64,000 nt of DNA from Actinomucor elegans (lineage: Eukaryota > Mucoromycota > Mucoromycetes > Mucorales > Mucoraceae). A model generated the notes under the pieces. The model saw only the letters and a program-made list of their open reading frames with translations, was not told where the DNA came from and did no database searches. Where the stretch lies: positions 1 to 64,000 of the forward strand of contig JAMSLZ010000007.1 in the NCBI GenBank assembly GCA_026027325.1, written 5' to 3'. Position numbers and translations under genes: made by a program. Of the stretch, positions 43,938 to 57,000 are shown piece by piece. Positions within the stretch are counted from its first letter, which is position 1. Each line of letters opens with the position of its first letter.

Positions 43938-45460
43938 CTATCGACTAAAATTATATATCATGTACATACAATTCCTTCCTATATAATTTCATTATCTAAT
44001 AAACTTCGTATTTCAAATGATAATAATAATAATAATAATGTTGTTGAATTCGTACAGAGAAGGTTTCATGCAATATACAAACAGAAGCAGCCCTTTTGCA
44101 TAAGAATCTAGACTAGGAAGCGCATCTCTTTTTTGTATTTTAGCTGAATAGCAGTTTTAAAAAAAATGGAATTGTTCGTTCCGCGTATGAGTTAATAACC
44201 AGATCTGACATTTCACCGAGATTAGGTAAAAAGAAGAATTATCCATAGATAGATCAATGCTGATTGACAGTCCATCATGAAGACTATGAATCAGTAATGT
44301 GTGCAAGTTTATTGCTGTGATAAAGTATACCTAAGACTTTAGTAGATGCAGTAATTCATCCTACACGAAATGTGTACTATACAAAAACGACATTTGACCG
44401 AGATCAGCGAAATCTAATTCGGTATAGGTACGACTGTAGTTTATTAACACTCATTATTAATATGACTATGGTATATTTCAGTTATAATTCCATTAGTGAA
44501 CGGGTATTGCCACAATTGACCTGTTGTGATCTTTAGGGAAAAAAAAAACTGTCTTCAATCGCAGACATGTCATTTAAATCAATACTTAACCAAGAGATGC
44601 ACTTTAAGCTTGGAGAGCAGATAGCACTAAGCAAGTTCTAATATATGATATATATTTTGACAGCTATAAATAGGCAGTAAAATGAACTAGATAACTCCGA
44701 AATATAGTATCTTTACCGTTGAAGACAAAGCTTTCCTGTTTGTTTACCTACAAAATATATACCACTCAAGAGAGAATTTAAACTTCAACAGCTTTAAAAT
44801 GTTGATAAAAAATGTACACTCCCCCTTTTTTTTTGCTTTCCTACATAGATCTGAAAATTCAATAAATTCTCAGCTCAGAAAATTGGTGTGGAGCATGAAT
44901 CAATGCTAGAAATCTCGAACGATTTCGGACCAATGTCACATCGGACAAGTACCTCCTCTTGTTCAGAATGCAATGTTGCATCGGATGACACCTCAAATAG
45001 ACATATATGCTTATAAGGCATCTAGCCAATGCTTATTTTCAGTAGCCAAATGACTCATTCTTGTCTTCCTGGAACCGAGCGACTTTTTATTCAATTAAAT
45101 GGAGAGCCGACTGTATTATGGGTACCCGAGTTTATGGATTGCTTAATGAATGTTTCCCTTATTAATAAACAAAAAAACGATTAATGAAACAATGCAAATT
45201 ATGCTGTATGGATTAGAAAGGTCAAAATAAAAAAAAAATAAAAAAAGATCCCACGTGAAGCACCACATAAATGACCCGGACCTATCTCACTTGTGCTTTA
45301 GGTAACATGGCGCAATAATCTCTCGTTTTATCTTTGACTTTTTTTATTCTTATTTTTATTTTTTTGTTTCTCTTTTTTTTTTTCTTTTTTTGCTTTTGCT
45401 TTTCTTTCACGCCGATATTTAGTGTAGTTTGAGACTATTGGAGGATAAATACAGTCAAGC
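43938..45460. other. Intergenic
   Basis: An (AAT)n microsatellite lies at 44021-44039. Two degenerate matches to the dispersed repeat occur: one in reverse near 44384-44420 (TTTGACCGAGATC) and one forward near 44912-44990. A T-rich tract (45340-45415) precedes the VAC7-like start. No gene. Confidence 0.5.
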
Positions 45461-47287
45461 ATGAGTTCGACTGCAGAAGACCGTTTGTCGTTATATAAAA
45501 AGAGAAAACAGTATGCGGATACAATTCCGCCGTTAAGGAAGAGTCTTTCGCGAAATACCATACTTTATAATAATAATTCAAATAATTCTTCTCCAACGAG
45601 ACTGTTATTTCATGGTAATCCACAACAGCAACGACACGCTGAAACTGTAGTATACCCAGATTCGCCCCTGTTTCATCATCTACCACAAGACACATTAAGC
45701 AAGAGATCAAGTAGTACACCCCTCTCAATTCAGGTATTTAACATTTCACATTTTGGTAACATAACAAATAATATATTTTTTTCAAGGGTGATGCCCGTAG
45801 TGTTATCTCTGCTAGCGAATCAACACGTTCTATGTCCACAAAGCGCAAAAAGAAAGCCAACATGGCCTCTAGCTTTGTTAATCCAACCGATATCTTTGCT
45901 CAAAACTTGAGTGATGCTGTGATGGATGCTGATGGTAACGCAAAAAAAAAGTATAAACCTGTCAAATAAACTAACTTTTGGTAGATTCAGACGATGCAGA
46001 ATCTTATGTATATCGCGATAAACCCAACCCTTCTTATACTATCTCCCCATGGACCTACAACAGCGACAATTTCGATAACCCTAACGCAGCAATACCTTCT
46101 TACTACGACCGTCATTATTCTTCTACGGGCACCGAAAGTAACACAGATGGTTGTGCCGATAATTACAATACAAAAGAAAAGTATTTCTCTTCCCGAAGGC
46201 CTGTGCTTCGGTCCACGGTGTCTGAAATCCGACCCACCTCTTCAAGAAAGCTGAGACCTTCTTACAAATGTCATGCATATTATGGAAATCACCCCAGCGA
46301 TGAAGAATTCACGCCTTTGGTAAGAAGTAGACCACCCCGTAGGAGAAAAGGAACCAGCAGTCACCATGGAAGCAATAGCGGTAAAAAGTAGGTGATATAG
46401 AAACTCAAAAGACACCGATGATGACTAAACCTGCCAAGTCAAACCGCAGGATGTAGAACATGCTGTACCTTTTTGTGCGTGATCTTTTGTTGCTTCTTAG
46501 CGCTTTGTTTTGTTTGGGCTTTGATTGTTATTTACGCCAGTCCGTTAGCTGATGTTGAAGTAGTGGGTATCAGTAACGTACTAGGCACTCAAAAAGAACT
46601 GATATTCAACCTTCAAGTCAGAGCGAGGTACTTCCCCCCTTTTTTTGTAGGTTTACTAGCTATATGCTAATGGTAACGCTTTTTTCTTTCTTCTTCTATT
46701 ACAGAAACAGCAATTGGTGGACGATACGAATGACAAATACCGCTTTCAGTGTATTCGCCTCCAGCCATTATGTACCTACAGCTCTCATGTCAACTGATAA
46801 TAGTACATCGCCATTAAATACCAGTACTTTTGGTATATAAAGCAATTTGTTGTATTTTAGAATACCATTTTTATGTATAATATATATTATATACTCTATA
46901 GGAGCCGATCCGGCCGAATTCTTGGGCACCATTTATCATCTCGAAGATCCCTTAATCTATCAATCAGGTGGACTATTTACCCCAGTCGTGAGTACTGCCA
47001 CTAGTCAAATTCAAATCAAGAATCCTGGTTCGACCAAAGATGATAACAGTGGCAATGAACGATGGTCACTGTTGATTCGATACCCTTACGAGCTTACCGT
47101 GCGCGGTGTACTCAAATATCAAATTCTTCCCTATTTACCTTCCTTGACTCAGTTACATTCGGTACGTGTATGTAAAATGTCACGTATCGATCCTGCTACA
47201 GGCAAAATATCTGATGATGTTCCTATACCCGAGAAATCTATATGTGATGATCCTTCACCTGTTGAAGGGTCCAATATTAACTACTAG
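45461..47287 (+). CDS. VAC7: VAC7-like vacuolar membrane protein, 502 aa, 6 exons
   Basis: Yeast Vac7 stimulates the Fab1 kinase that makes PI(3,5)P2 on the vacuole. Exons: 45461-45733, 45787-45934, 45985-46380, 46450-46627, 46705-46832, 46902-47287, with consistent phases. The first ~270 residues are hydrophilic and low-complexity, with ESYVYRDKPNP and YSSTG segments. One membrane span (about 280-303: FLCVIFCCFLALCFVWALIV) is preceded by a Cys-rich GCRTCC. The C-terminal lumenal part has NLQVRARNSNWWTIRMTNTA and SVFASSHYVP, an LEA-14-like beta domain, then SLLIRYPYELTVRGVLKYQI. This layout (long acidic N-terminus, single TM, C-terminal beta domain) is that of VAC7. The related TAG1-type proteins are an alternative. 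Confidence 0.75.
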
Positions 47288-48313
47288 ACCATAATAATAA
47301 ATTTGAATTGTATACCCATCCCCTTTCCCCTTATCTCTCCAGGTCCTTATCTGGCCAAGGGTTTAAATGTATTAACGAGGAAAAAAAAGTCTGAGCTTTT
47401 TCTGTTGGATTATTTCTTTTGTTTTGGATTTAATGATACTAAAAGAAGTAAAAAAAAAAAAACACGCAAGTGTCACGCATTATCAAAGGAAAGCAAAAGA
47501 AAACATCTTGCTTTAACAGTGAGAGATATCATATTTTCAGAGTTGTCAAGTCCAAGTTCATGTTTATTTGATTTTATACTTTCTTTTTTTAATAAAATAG
47601 AACGCTATTTGTTCTATATGTATGCATGTATATTCTAAGTTTGGGACCTTTTCCTTTGCTGCTTCTATATCTATACTCAATTGGAAGGTTTTGTTGTTGA
47701 CATTCATTTTAATCGTCGCCAATCAAAAAAAAAAAAAAAAAAATTGCGCTTATTTCCTATAGAATCAATATTTTTCGTTTAAAATTGATATTTTAATTAT
47801 TGAAGACGATGAATACAGGACTAGGCTTTAGAGTAGTAATACAATGTAGAGATAATTAAGCTCTAATTTGACCAGTTTAAATTTTGTAAGACAAGATATT
47901 GAATTGTTAAATTCAAGGTTTTTTTATTATTATTATCAGGTGAACCTTCCTTACAGTCTCCGTTGTCCAATAAAATTCTTACTCTCGTATAGTATTATTC
48001 AGCCCATCAACGCCCAGCGTTTACGAAAAAAGAATCGATTTAAGCAACTGCAAATTTATAAACATCATAGGCACATATATACACACACACACACATATAT
48101 ATATATATACCATAGAGTGTATAATAAGAGTAATAGGCTGATAAATAATTTGGTACAGGAATCATTTACAGCCTCATTGTAAAAAACACTTGTAGTAGTG
48201 CGTGTAGTTAATGCGGCTCGTAAAATATTTTTTTCGGCACACCCCTCCATATATTCAAATTGACCCTTCTCACTTTTTTCTTTCTTACTGTCAAGAGTGC
48301 ATTCCTTCTGATC
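47288..48313. other. Intergenic
   Basis: A/T-rich with poly(A) runs (47452-47462, 47724-47743) and an (AC)n/(AT)n microsatellite at about 48073-48110. No gene recognised. Confidence 0.5.
48073..48110. repeat. Alternating purine-pyrimidine microsatellite (AC)n(AT)n
   Basis: ACATATATACACACACACAC followed by (AT)n, an uninterrupted alternating tract of about 37 bp. Confidence 0.85.
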
Positions 48314-49240
48314 ATGTCTGTTTTATCTTTGAGTACGTTCATGCGAATGACACTTGTTCAATTGCTTCAAGTTGATTCTCGATCTAACCCATTTTGATAG
48401 CCTCAGCTCTCAAGGGATTCCAACCCTTCAAGCAATGTACAGCTTTCAACAGCATGCGTGCCTTACAATCGAGGTAATTAATCATTTTCTCAACCCTATC
48501 CAAATGCTTTAACCCCTTTATGCTAGTTTCTCTACCACAGCTATTCGATCAGCTGAACAACCCACACCCGAAAGACCTCAAATCGGTGCTTCTTCTTTGT
48601 TTGATAATGTTCAAGTTGAAGCTGAAGAGAAATTAGCACAGCACGATCATAAATTGGCCGAGAAACAAGTAAAATATACAACAGCCTAGATTAGCAAGAC
48701 GATAATTGACCTAACTTGTTACCTTTTGTAGTATCAATTCTCTTCAGCCAACTTCAAAACAAGTCCACGTAAATTAAATATGCTTGCACGTCAGATCCGC
48801 AACCTTCCTGTTGAAGAAGCTATTCGTCAAATGGAATTCTCTGATAAGCGATCCGCCAAGAAGATTTTGCACAATTTAGCTTTTGCTAGAAAGAACGCTT
48901 CTGAGCAAAAGGGCATGCAAAACATGGTTGTTTGTAAGTCAAGTTGCAAGCAAACCATACACAAAATATTGATCCTTATTTTATTTTTTTTGGTTTAGCA
49001 CAAGCATGGGTTGGAAAGGGTAGATATATTAGACGTGTTAACCCTCATGGTCGTGGTCAATTTGGTATTTTGCACCATAAGGAAGCTCATATCAAGTTTT
49101 TGTTAAAGGAAGCTGCTCCTGTTTCAGATGCTAAAACTGACAGAAGAAACATTCGCGGTTGGAAGGAACCCAAAAAGACTTGGACTCAATTGAACGAAAC
49201 CAAGCCTATCTATAACGCAAAGCCATTTTACAACTGGTAA
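48314..49240 (+). CDS. MRPL22: Mitochondrial large-subunit ribosomal protein uL22m, 225 aa, 5 exons
   Basis: Protein of the mitochondrial ribosome; L22 lines the exit tunnel. Exons: 48314-48332 (19 nt), 48401-48473, 48527-48668, 48732-48933, 48999-49240; phases close. The N-terminus (MSVLSLTSALKGFQPF, then MRALQSSFSTTAIRS) is rich in Ser, Arg and hydrophobics without acidic residues, a typical mitochondrial presequence. The L22 core is clear: FKTSPRKLNMLARQIRNLPV, EEAIRQMEFS, KRSAKKILHNLAFARKNA, then VGKGRYIRRVNPHGRGQFG. Length and tail (WTQLNETKPIYN) fit fungal mitochondrial L22. Confidence 0.93.
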
Positions 49241-49336
49241 AAAGGAAAAAAAAATGTATAGTTATTACAAAACCCTCCCCCATTTATTTCACGTTAGAAA
49301 AAAAAAGCATATGATGCGCTGTTAATAAAAAGAGAA

Positions 49337-50227
49337 TTATACAAAGGCTTTCAAGAGTTCCTTTTGTTCATCCGTAGGATCCATGAGAGGAGGAGGACAG
49401 AATCCAGCAGGAACACCACGCTCACGCAAGATAAATTTGATAGCTTGCAAATCACCAGCTTCGGCCAAAAGCTTGTACTTGGCTTCCAATGTCGAAAAGA
49501 CCTGTTTAGCTTGATCAATTTGACCTTGGGCTACATATTTAACAATATTGGCTACATCTTCAGCAAAGACACCACCATAGACAGTAGTAAGACCGTTGAA
49601 GTCATATTGAGTGATACATTCAATGTACTTGTCATCGAATCCAGTGAAATACGTTTGTTCTTGATCCAAACTTTCGCCCAACAAGGCCTTGATCTTCTTG
49701 ACGTTGGCATCATGACCTGTTTCTTTGATGCCCTTGACATTCTTGTTCTTGGCGGATTGGACTATATGAACATATGTCTCGGGTTCGATTTGGCATCCGT
49801 TACGAGAAGGATTGTTATAGACAAAGATGGGGATCTTGATGGCATCAGCAACTGCAAGCACATAGTTGGATAGTTCTCTTTGAAAAGGAGTGCGATAAGG
49901 TGGAACACCCAACATGATACCAGCATAGCCAGAATGTTCGGCGGCTTGAGCGAGCTCAATGGCATCGCTGGTCTTGAAAGCAGCTACACCAGCATACAAG
50001 GTAAAGCCCTTGGGCACAGCATCGGCGACAGCTTGGTAAAGTTGCTTGCGTTCATTAACAGACATACAATGCTGTTCACCTGTACTACCGCTGACTAAGA
50101 AACCTGGTGCCTTGACTTGCTCGAGGTAGTACTTTACGACGCCAGGGACAGATTTGAGGTCTAAATTACCAGCTTGAGTGAAAGGAGTTACAATAGCATG
50201 GCAGTAGGGAAGAAAGGCTTTAGTCAT
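49337..50227 (-). CDS. DapA/N-acetylneuraminate lyase superfamily aldolase, 296 aa
   Basis: Single-exon class I aldolase of the dihydrodipicolinate-synthase family. Visible residues: GSTGE (47-51) that binds the keto-acid carboxylate, Tyr137 in VYNNPSRNG, and the Schiff-base Lys168 in VKGIKET. Length is standard for a TIM-barrel member. Fungi make lysine by the aminoadipate route and do not need DapA, so the substrate is probably another pyruvate-type aldol (for example 4-hydroxy-2-oxoglutarate, 2-keto-3-deoxy sugar acids or a sialic-acid-like compound). The usual substrate-specificity residues are not decisive by eye. The absence of introns, unlike almost all neighbours, may hint at a bacterial origin. 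Confidence 0.9.
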   Translation of the reverse strand: MTKAFLPYCHAIVTPFTQAGNLDLKSVPGVVKYYLEQVKAPGFLVSGSTGEQHCMSVNERKQLYQAVADAVPKGFTLYAGVAAFKTSDAIELAQAAEHSGYAGIMLGVPPYRTPFQRELSNYVLAVADAIKIPIFVYNNPSRNGCQIEPETYVHIVQSAKNKNVKGIKETGHDANVKKIKALLGESLDQEQTYFTGFDDKYIECITQYDFNGLTTVYGGVFAEDVANIVKYVAQGQIDQAKQVFSTLEAKYKLLAEAGDLQAIKFILRERGVPAGFCPPPLMDPTDEQKELLKAFV

Positions 50228-52623
50228 CTTGGCAATTGATTGATTGGTATTAAAGGAGTGTTCAGTTTATTTTCGTTATTTATACGCATAATCAAAACCG
50301 TGAGTCATTGGGTTTACACGGTATCACTAATAAAGTTTCTTTTGAAAGTAAGACAATACATTATTTAGAAATACTTTTCATAAACGGTCAGTTGCCACTT
50401 ACCAAATACTGATGTGAAAACCGTACATAGATGACTAATAGTACTTCTTGGTCCCTACATCTACCATCTCAAGATTTTGCAGGACTTCTATCTAACATCT
50501 GTTATATGGGCAATTATGCCCGTGAATCCGGAGTATCATTGTGTGACGAGCATGATAGCGTATGTTTTTTTGTTTATTACTATATATGTTGGATAGTTCT
50601 GTCGAATCATTATAGATATGACAAATATCTATTTTTTGTCCATCACTGTTATAGAAGAACTCCCTATTATTGTCCATCGTTTGGTGACTGATAGATCTAG
50701 TCCCTTATAGACGGCTATTAGTCTTTAGATATAACAAGGCCACGTTAAGAGATATCTTCTTATGTGCCAGTTTCAAGATGATGTACATATTAGCAAGTTA
50801 AAGATCGATCAAATTTCTTATCAAGACAGCATATGCTCTTGCCAAGCTCACTACTGTTGTATCCTATGTTTCCATAGTATTATAAGATCACTTAAGATGT
50901 AAATTTGTACAGAACACCATCCGCAGCAATTTTAGCAGGCTATAGGAGCTCTGGGGATAAACATTCAATCAAACTACAGGCTTCTGCTTTTACAGAAGTG
51001 AGTTGAAACATGTTAAATCACTAAAAAATCTACTCCTAAATACAGATTTTAGTGGATGTTATGTAGATGTAATTTTTGACAGAGAGATCGGGCCAGAGAT
51101 CTTGAGAAGATTGAATATGCATACTTTACTGCTAATCTTGATACCAAATATAGCATCCTAAATGCACACCAGTTAATGATTCTAAAGGCTGTAACGGTCC
51201 ATTTGGAACAAGTCAGGTTCATTCAGATGCGAAATTAAACTACGATTGATTAAGCGATCTACAGACCATTATGTCCAGTTCCTATAAAATGTATGTCATT
51301 TAAATTAGTGCCAATCAACTCACAGCGTTTTCATTCAGATAATGGTCCATGTAGATCTAGTGACTTCATTCTATACATGCATCGGTCACAACTAGAGCTT
51401 GAAAATGCCCTCCTTTGGATTTTTGGTCTGGAGCCCCAAAGTCTACAAGATTGCATAAAGGCATAAATGGATCATCTTTTAAATCTTCTTTGTAGCGGCT
51501 GAAAGTAAAACAACAGAGAATGAATTGTATTTTATTAATTTCATCTAGCCTCCATATGTTCTTTTGTCATCCAAAAATTACTAATAACCATTAAAAAGTA
51601 GCATTAAGCCTGGGCCGTGCAAGAGATCTATTGCTCATTCATTAGATCTAAGTTGCTTAAAATACATACAAAATATTTATAGTACATTGCCTAAATGCGA
51701 CATAATCATTATACTCCAACCAAATGAAAATGAAAATTTGTAGTTTATTCTAAACCATGTACTGGCTATCCAATATGATGTTAAACCAGGACCGATTGAG
51801 AAAAGTGGCTATGTTAAAAATGGCCTAATTACAAATAATTGCTCGCTCCCCAGGCCTAGATTTCAAGCCGGTTTTTTCTATTAAAAAACAAGTAGCATTT
51901 GAAGAATACATAAAATCAGCTTTGAATCATTAGATGAAACAATTCAAGTTTACACTAGCTATAATAATATTTTTTTTAAAGTACAGACGATGTTTTCTCT
52001 CAAAAAAAAAGTCAATCAAATCTCAAGTCGAAAGTCAAAACGATCCGTTAAAATCTTTGCTGACCAATGAAACATTCGAATGAAACATACAATAGTAGTT
52101 ATAAATATCTTTGTACGGATTTACAACAGTATTAGAGGAACGGTAGAGGTATTTATAATACAATCTGTTTTCTCCATGTTCAAAGCACAGATCCATATTT
52201 TCACTATTTCATAAAAGTAAATTAAAAAAAAAAGATTCTGTAGAAGCGGTGCCGTCAGATGAAGATCATCCCCCTTACCAGATATTTAACAATTTGCAGC
52301 AGTGTCTTTATGCGCGCGCTCTTTAATTCCGCAACACACTATATTATTCACGATGGTTCGGTGTTTAATGATTGACGAATAGTCTTCTATTTTGTGTATA
52401 CAATGTTTAACAAGATTATTAAATAAATCCAGAAGACGTTGGCAGGTATTTTGTGTGATACATGAATCTGTTTATTCATCTCTCGCGTTTCAGAAGCCGC
52501 CTATTGATAAGTATACAAAATGATGAATTGAAAATGATGAGGAGAGAGGAAGAAAAAAAAAAGACTAGATACGTTTTGTTGATAATAGTAATAAGTAAGA
52601 TGATTGGATGTATTTCCTGACCA
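50228..52623. other. 2.4-kb gene-free region
   Basis: Scattered small ORFs without features. A degenerate reverse match to the dispersed repeat lies near 51070-51110 (AGAGAGATCGGGCCAGAGATC). Nothing else recognised. Confidence 0.5.
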
Positions 52624-53661
52624 TTAAATTTGTGTCTTTGTTTGTTCTTCTGATTTTTCATGAGGTACATCAGTAATGGTAGAAGCGGGGGACAAATGAA
52701 TAGTATGATGGTGGTGTCCATTGGAAACAGCTACTGGAGCTGGAGACGCTGGGGAAGTATGATAAAGTTGTCTGTTGGAAACAGTAGCAGGGGCAGGAGA
52801 CATTGGAGCAGGAGACATTGGAGCAGGAGGCATTGGAGCAGGAATGTTGTAAGTGGTATTGTATTGTCCATTGGAAGCAGCACCATTAGCAGGTCCTTGA
52901 GGAGAAAGAGGGACTTGATGTGCTACAGGGTATGTATTCTGAGAAGTGGCTGCGTTAGTAGGTAATTCATGTGAAAGGCCGCTTGTAAGACGTTGATATC
53001 TAGCAAAGGACATGAATTCTGGTTCACCGTTGGGCTTAGCAAAGTGAAATATAATGTAAATGATACCAATGACTGCAATCTATAGAGCAAAGCGTGAATA
53101 CGGCTACTTGAATATCATTTAACATCTTACAATGAAACCACTAATGACAGAAAGTCGGTCAGAGCCCATAGGCATAAGGCCAAGGCTAGTATATTTTTTA
53201 TAGTTAGTACAAAATTGATTAAATATACACTTTCGGTTATAGCATCTTACAAAAGATAGACTGCAGTCACAAAATCACGTTAATAAAATAGTGTATGATA
53301 CATGCTTTGGATGTTACTTACAAAGGCCACGGCCAAGGAAATAGAACATGAAAGAAAATGGTTTAACTAAGCCAGGAGTTTGCCTGAACTCGAGCAAACC
53401 CAAGATGATGACAAGCACGCTATATAGAATAAATATACGATTTGACGTAATTGTTGGTTTGCACTTACAGTTTCAAAATGCCATTGATGATAAAATTCCA
53501 AGCTATAATAGAGATGTAATGACAAAAGGTGAGTGGGATGGATCCAGCATATTCTATTACATAATAGCCCTACAATGATATCTGCGAAAATTGCCTATCA
53601 AGCCAATAACCAAACAGATGCAAGCTATAATGTTAAGGATTTTACAGAGCGTTGGATTCAT
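52624..53661 (-). CDS. COPI-associated / TVP15-like Golgi membrane protein, 246 aa, 6 exons including a 10-nt microexon
   Basis: Exons (minus): 53661-53574, 53502-53469, 53419-53322, 53260-53251 (10 nt), 53185-53131, 53079-52624; every phase agrees. The N-terminal ~115 residues form four hydrophobic segments: CKILNIIACICLVIGLIGNF, WNFIINGILKLVLVIILGLL, FMFYFLGRGLFYLFLGLM, then GFIIAVIGIIYIIFHF. This short four-helix unit with GRGLFYLFLG matches the COPI-associated (TVP15) family of Golgi and late-secretory proteins. The tail (about 120-246) is hydrophilic, Pro/Ala/Ser-rich, with an APMSPAPMSPAP repeat and a HHHHT stretch, longer than in yeast Tvp15. Precise function is unknown. Confidence 0.8.
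53251..53260 (-). other. 10-nt microexon
   Basis: TCTATCTTTT between a GACTGCAG acceptor and a GTAAGATG donor. It restores phase between the flanking exons and gives GRGLFYLFLGLM; skipping it would shift the frame. Confidence 0.7.
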
Positions 53662-54002
53662 TAGAGATTAATAAAAGAGCAAAAGGTTAAGAAAATGGCC
53701 AGATCAAGAAAAATTATCAAATAATCGGGTTATTAAGGTTGTTGTTTGTGATACTAGCCACTGGCAACATTCATTTCAGGCACAAGTTCTCACGATAAGA
53801 CGTAATGACTGTGGCACATCTCTACGGGAAATAGGGATCATGTAGAGTCTATAAAGCCTTTATTTCTCTTTAAAGACTCAATCATATGTGTATATGTATA
53901 TATATATATAATAGTAATCATAGAGGGGAAAAACATTAGGTGTATATAATAGTTTGCCAATAGTAATAGTTAAGGTAAAGTAATTTTTCTGGTAGTTTGT
54001 AT
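53662..54002. other. Spacer between the TVP15-like and PIK1 genes
   Basis: Promoter side of the TVP15-like gene and 3' flank of PIK1. It contains an (AT)-rich microsatellite at 53887-53911. No gene. Confidence 0.5.
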
Positions 54003-57000
54003 CTACAAGATTCCCTATAAGAGCAAGCAAACCGTTTAGTAAGAAAATACAAGCCCTACTATTGACTTACCTGTGAATAGTATTGATATGTATCATATAA
54101 TCTTGTAAACACATTACAACAGCTACTCATAATCAGTTTATCTACATAGGCTTCGACTTGTGGCTCAGTTAAATGCAACTGAAATCTATCTCGAAGCGCG
54201 TTTAAAGCATGCTGTCCTCCGCCCTGGAAACAGGGTAATCTAGAATCTATCGACATCATCTCTGTCAGTAATAAGATGTTATCGCTGTGTTTACGGATAG
54301 CCAAAAAGGCTGTCTTAGTCAGTTGCTTGTACTCGTTAAACTTGTCGCTGTTGACTCCACCCAAGATATCAATGTATTCCTGAGGTAGTTTGAACGGAGC
54401 CATCTCAAATCCAACAGAACCAGGTGAATTGGACAGAATGAAACCAAAATCAATATGAATGATGTGTCCTGCATCATCTATAAGCAAATTGCCGTTGTGT
54501 CTGTCTTTGATTTGCATCAAATAGGATGCAATCGAATATCCTGCTAGACTCCTCATAAATGCGTCTTGGGCTTTCTTGTAACTTTCAGTTTCTGGTGATC
54601 CCCAGCGCTATATAACATTAGTTAGTATCAATACAAAATCAATAAAGTAATGACATTACTCTTTCATAGTAATCTTTGAGTGAAAATACAGCTCCTTCTT
54701 CATTCCATTTCCTCGTATAAGCTTCTTTTTTGATAGAATGGATAGATATCGAGTTCTTTACTGTTTCAATTAAACCAGAGTCATCTGATGTCACCAATAC
54801 GCGAATACTATACCAACAAAAATTAGTTCAATCATTTCTAATGCAATATGTGGCCTACTTTACTATTGAACCCAAACATTAACTCTAGTATCCTGCCAGA
54901 TTTTTTGCATCTCACGTATCAACTGGATAGCAAATTGTTCTTGTCGTAAATCGGCACCATTCTTAACAATCACTGAGATCAAACGCCAGTTAGGCAAATG
55001 GCCATAAGGTGATGCAGCACGAATACGTTCTTTTTTCGTTTCCCAGTTTTCAGAAAACACAGCAGCACTGGGGTCTTCTTTGTTCACAACCATGGCTACA
55101 CGTTTCGCATCATCTAATTTCTTTTCATTGCCTGCTCCTTCGCCACCACCACCACCAACACCTTTATCTACACCCTCCATGGCCATCTTTTCCATACGGT
55201 CATCCTCTAAAGCCATCATTTCAGCAATGATCTTGTGACGAATTCCTTCAGTGCTTGCACGTAGCGTCGTGTTGTCTTGTTGTGGGTGTTCTAGTTGTAA
55301 TTGTGCCAGCAAAATGGCAGCTGTTTTCATCTTTTCTGCAAATTCTTCTGCATCAAACGGATGCTCAGTAGTTTGGGGTGAAGCTAACTGTTCTTTTTCC
55401 ATAGCTGAAGCAATGGTAGGGGTCACAGTTGCCACAGGAGAGCCAATAGTCGATGTGGAAGTTGAACTTTGCATATCCATACTACGAGAACTGGTTGGTG
55501 ATCCTAAATCGCCTAAATCCACTGTATCCATGTCTTGTTTCTTCTTTCTCACACTTGATGTAGATGACAATCGTTTATGACCATTTTTTTTTATCTTGCT
55601 CAGTGATGATTTGAACCCATTTTCAAGACTAAGCTCGTCATCTAATACTTCAATCATGAGCAAATAGGGAGCCTATTCACAATTGGTTAGTGATACAACT
55701 ATTTTCCTTCAACAGGTTGATCCTGACTTACCCTCTCTGCTGAGTTGAGTACCACTGCATCTGTGGGACTGATACGTACAATACGATGATGATAAGGCCT
55801 TTCAGTAGTAGCTGGACACCAGAGCGGCATACAAATCTCTGCTGGTAAATTATGATTCAACAAGGTCAATTCTGCATGCAAAGCGCTAAGTCTAGCTGGT
55901 TTGGGGACAATGACTAGTCGTGTAGCAATATCTACTAATGCCAACAAGAACTGCATTTCAGAGCGGAAATAATTGGAACGCAGAAGTTGGCGACGATCAT
56001 CTAGACTCAACTTAGCTAACGCATACACCTCATCATCATCTGATTCACTGGTACTATTGACCAAATCATCTTCTTCTTGCTGTTGTTGTTTCATATAGAG
56101 TTCCATGGGAGAAGCAGGTGGACTTTGACCGAGTGCCTCTTCAGAAGATGAAAAGGAATGACAAGGTGAGGTGATGGCGGTTGGTGTTGTAGGAGTGGAC
56201 GGTGCTGTGGAAGCGACAGGTACAGAAGACTGAGCCATGGCCTTCATACTGGCTGAATGCATGCCGGCCAATAACTGAGGTGGTGCATTTGCATCATGAG
56301 GAACCAAAGTTGACCTTACTGTATGATTGATTTTTTGCTTGGCTTGGTTCAAATAACGTGATACACTAAATGCTTTGCCTTTATGAAGGTCTTCTAACGA
56401 TACGGTAAAACTGTTATCTCCAAGAATAGCAGCCGAAAAAGCAGAAGAGGCTGAACTGGGCCGGCTTTTCTTTAGTGGTAGATGAGGTTGTGAAGAAGAA
56501 TTCAGAGCAAGTCTTTGATGCAGGGTATCTTCATCCATGGTATTACGACGACTAATGACTGAGGCGTCAACGGAGTTGAATGTCAAGGGTCTTGCTTTAC
56601 GACCTTGGGCAATAGCTACACTACCAACAGGCTTTGTGACAAGAGGTTGACCTATGCCTGCCAAAAGTGCACCCATACCTACAAGTGCTGGAAATGCATT
56701 TTCACGAACTCGTTGCGTCGGGTCTAATCTTGTGAGTGTGGTTTCCTCATCGTCTTCTGAGAAAATGATAGCTTGGCATTTATTGAGCACTCTTTTACAT
56801 AGTTGAAACGAAGGATTTTGAGGGTTGACGGAAAGATCGGATAAATAAGCTTGCAGGTACCATAGACTCTATTTATCAATAAAAGTTAATGTTTTAGTGT
56901 CTAAAAATCCGCGTCTAAATTACCATGACTGCAATATGGGTGGATTTTTCACATGCGTCTATAATATAACATTCGAGCGCTACAGATTCTGTGGGGCGAG

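Noticed and set aside
44290..44420. Possible tRNA-like or small RNA gene around the GACCGAGATCAGCGAAATC word
   Set aside because: No cloverleaf or box A/B fits; the word is better explained as a relic of the dispersed repeat.
47303..47638. 111-codon ORF just after the VAC7-like gene
   Set aside because: It overlaps the 3' UTR region, is rich in poly-Lys from A-runs and Phe/Leu from T-runs, and has no start context or homology.
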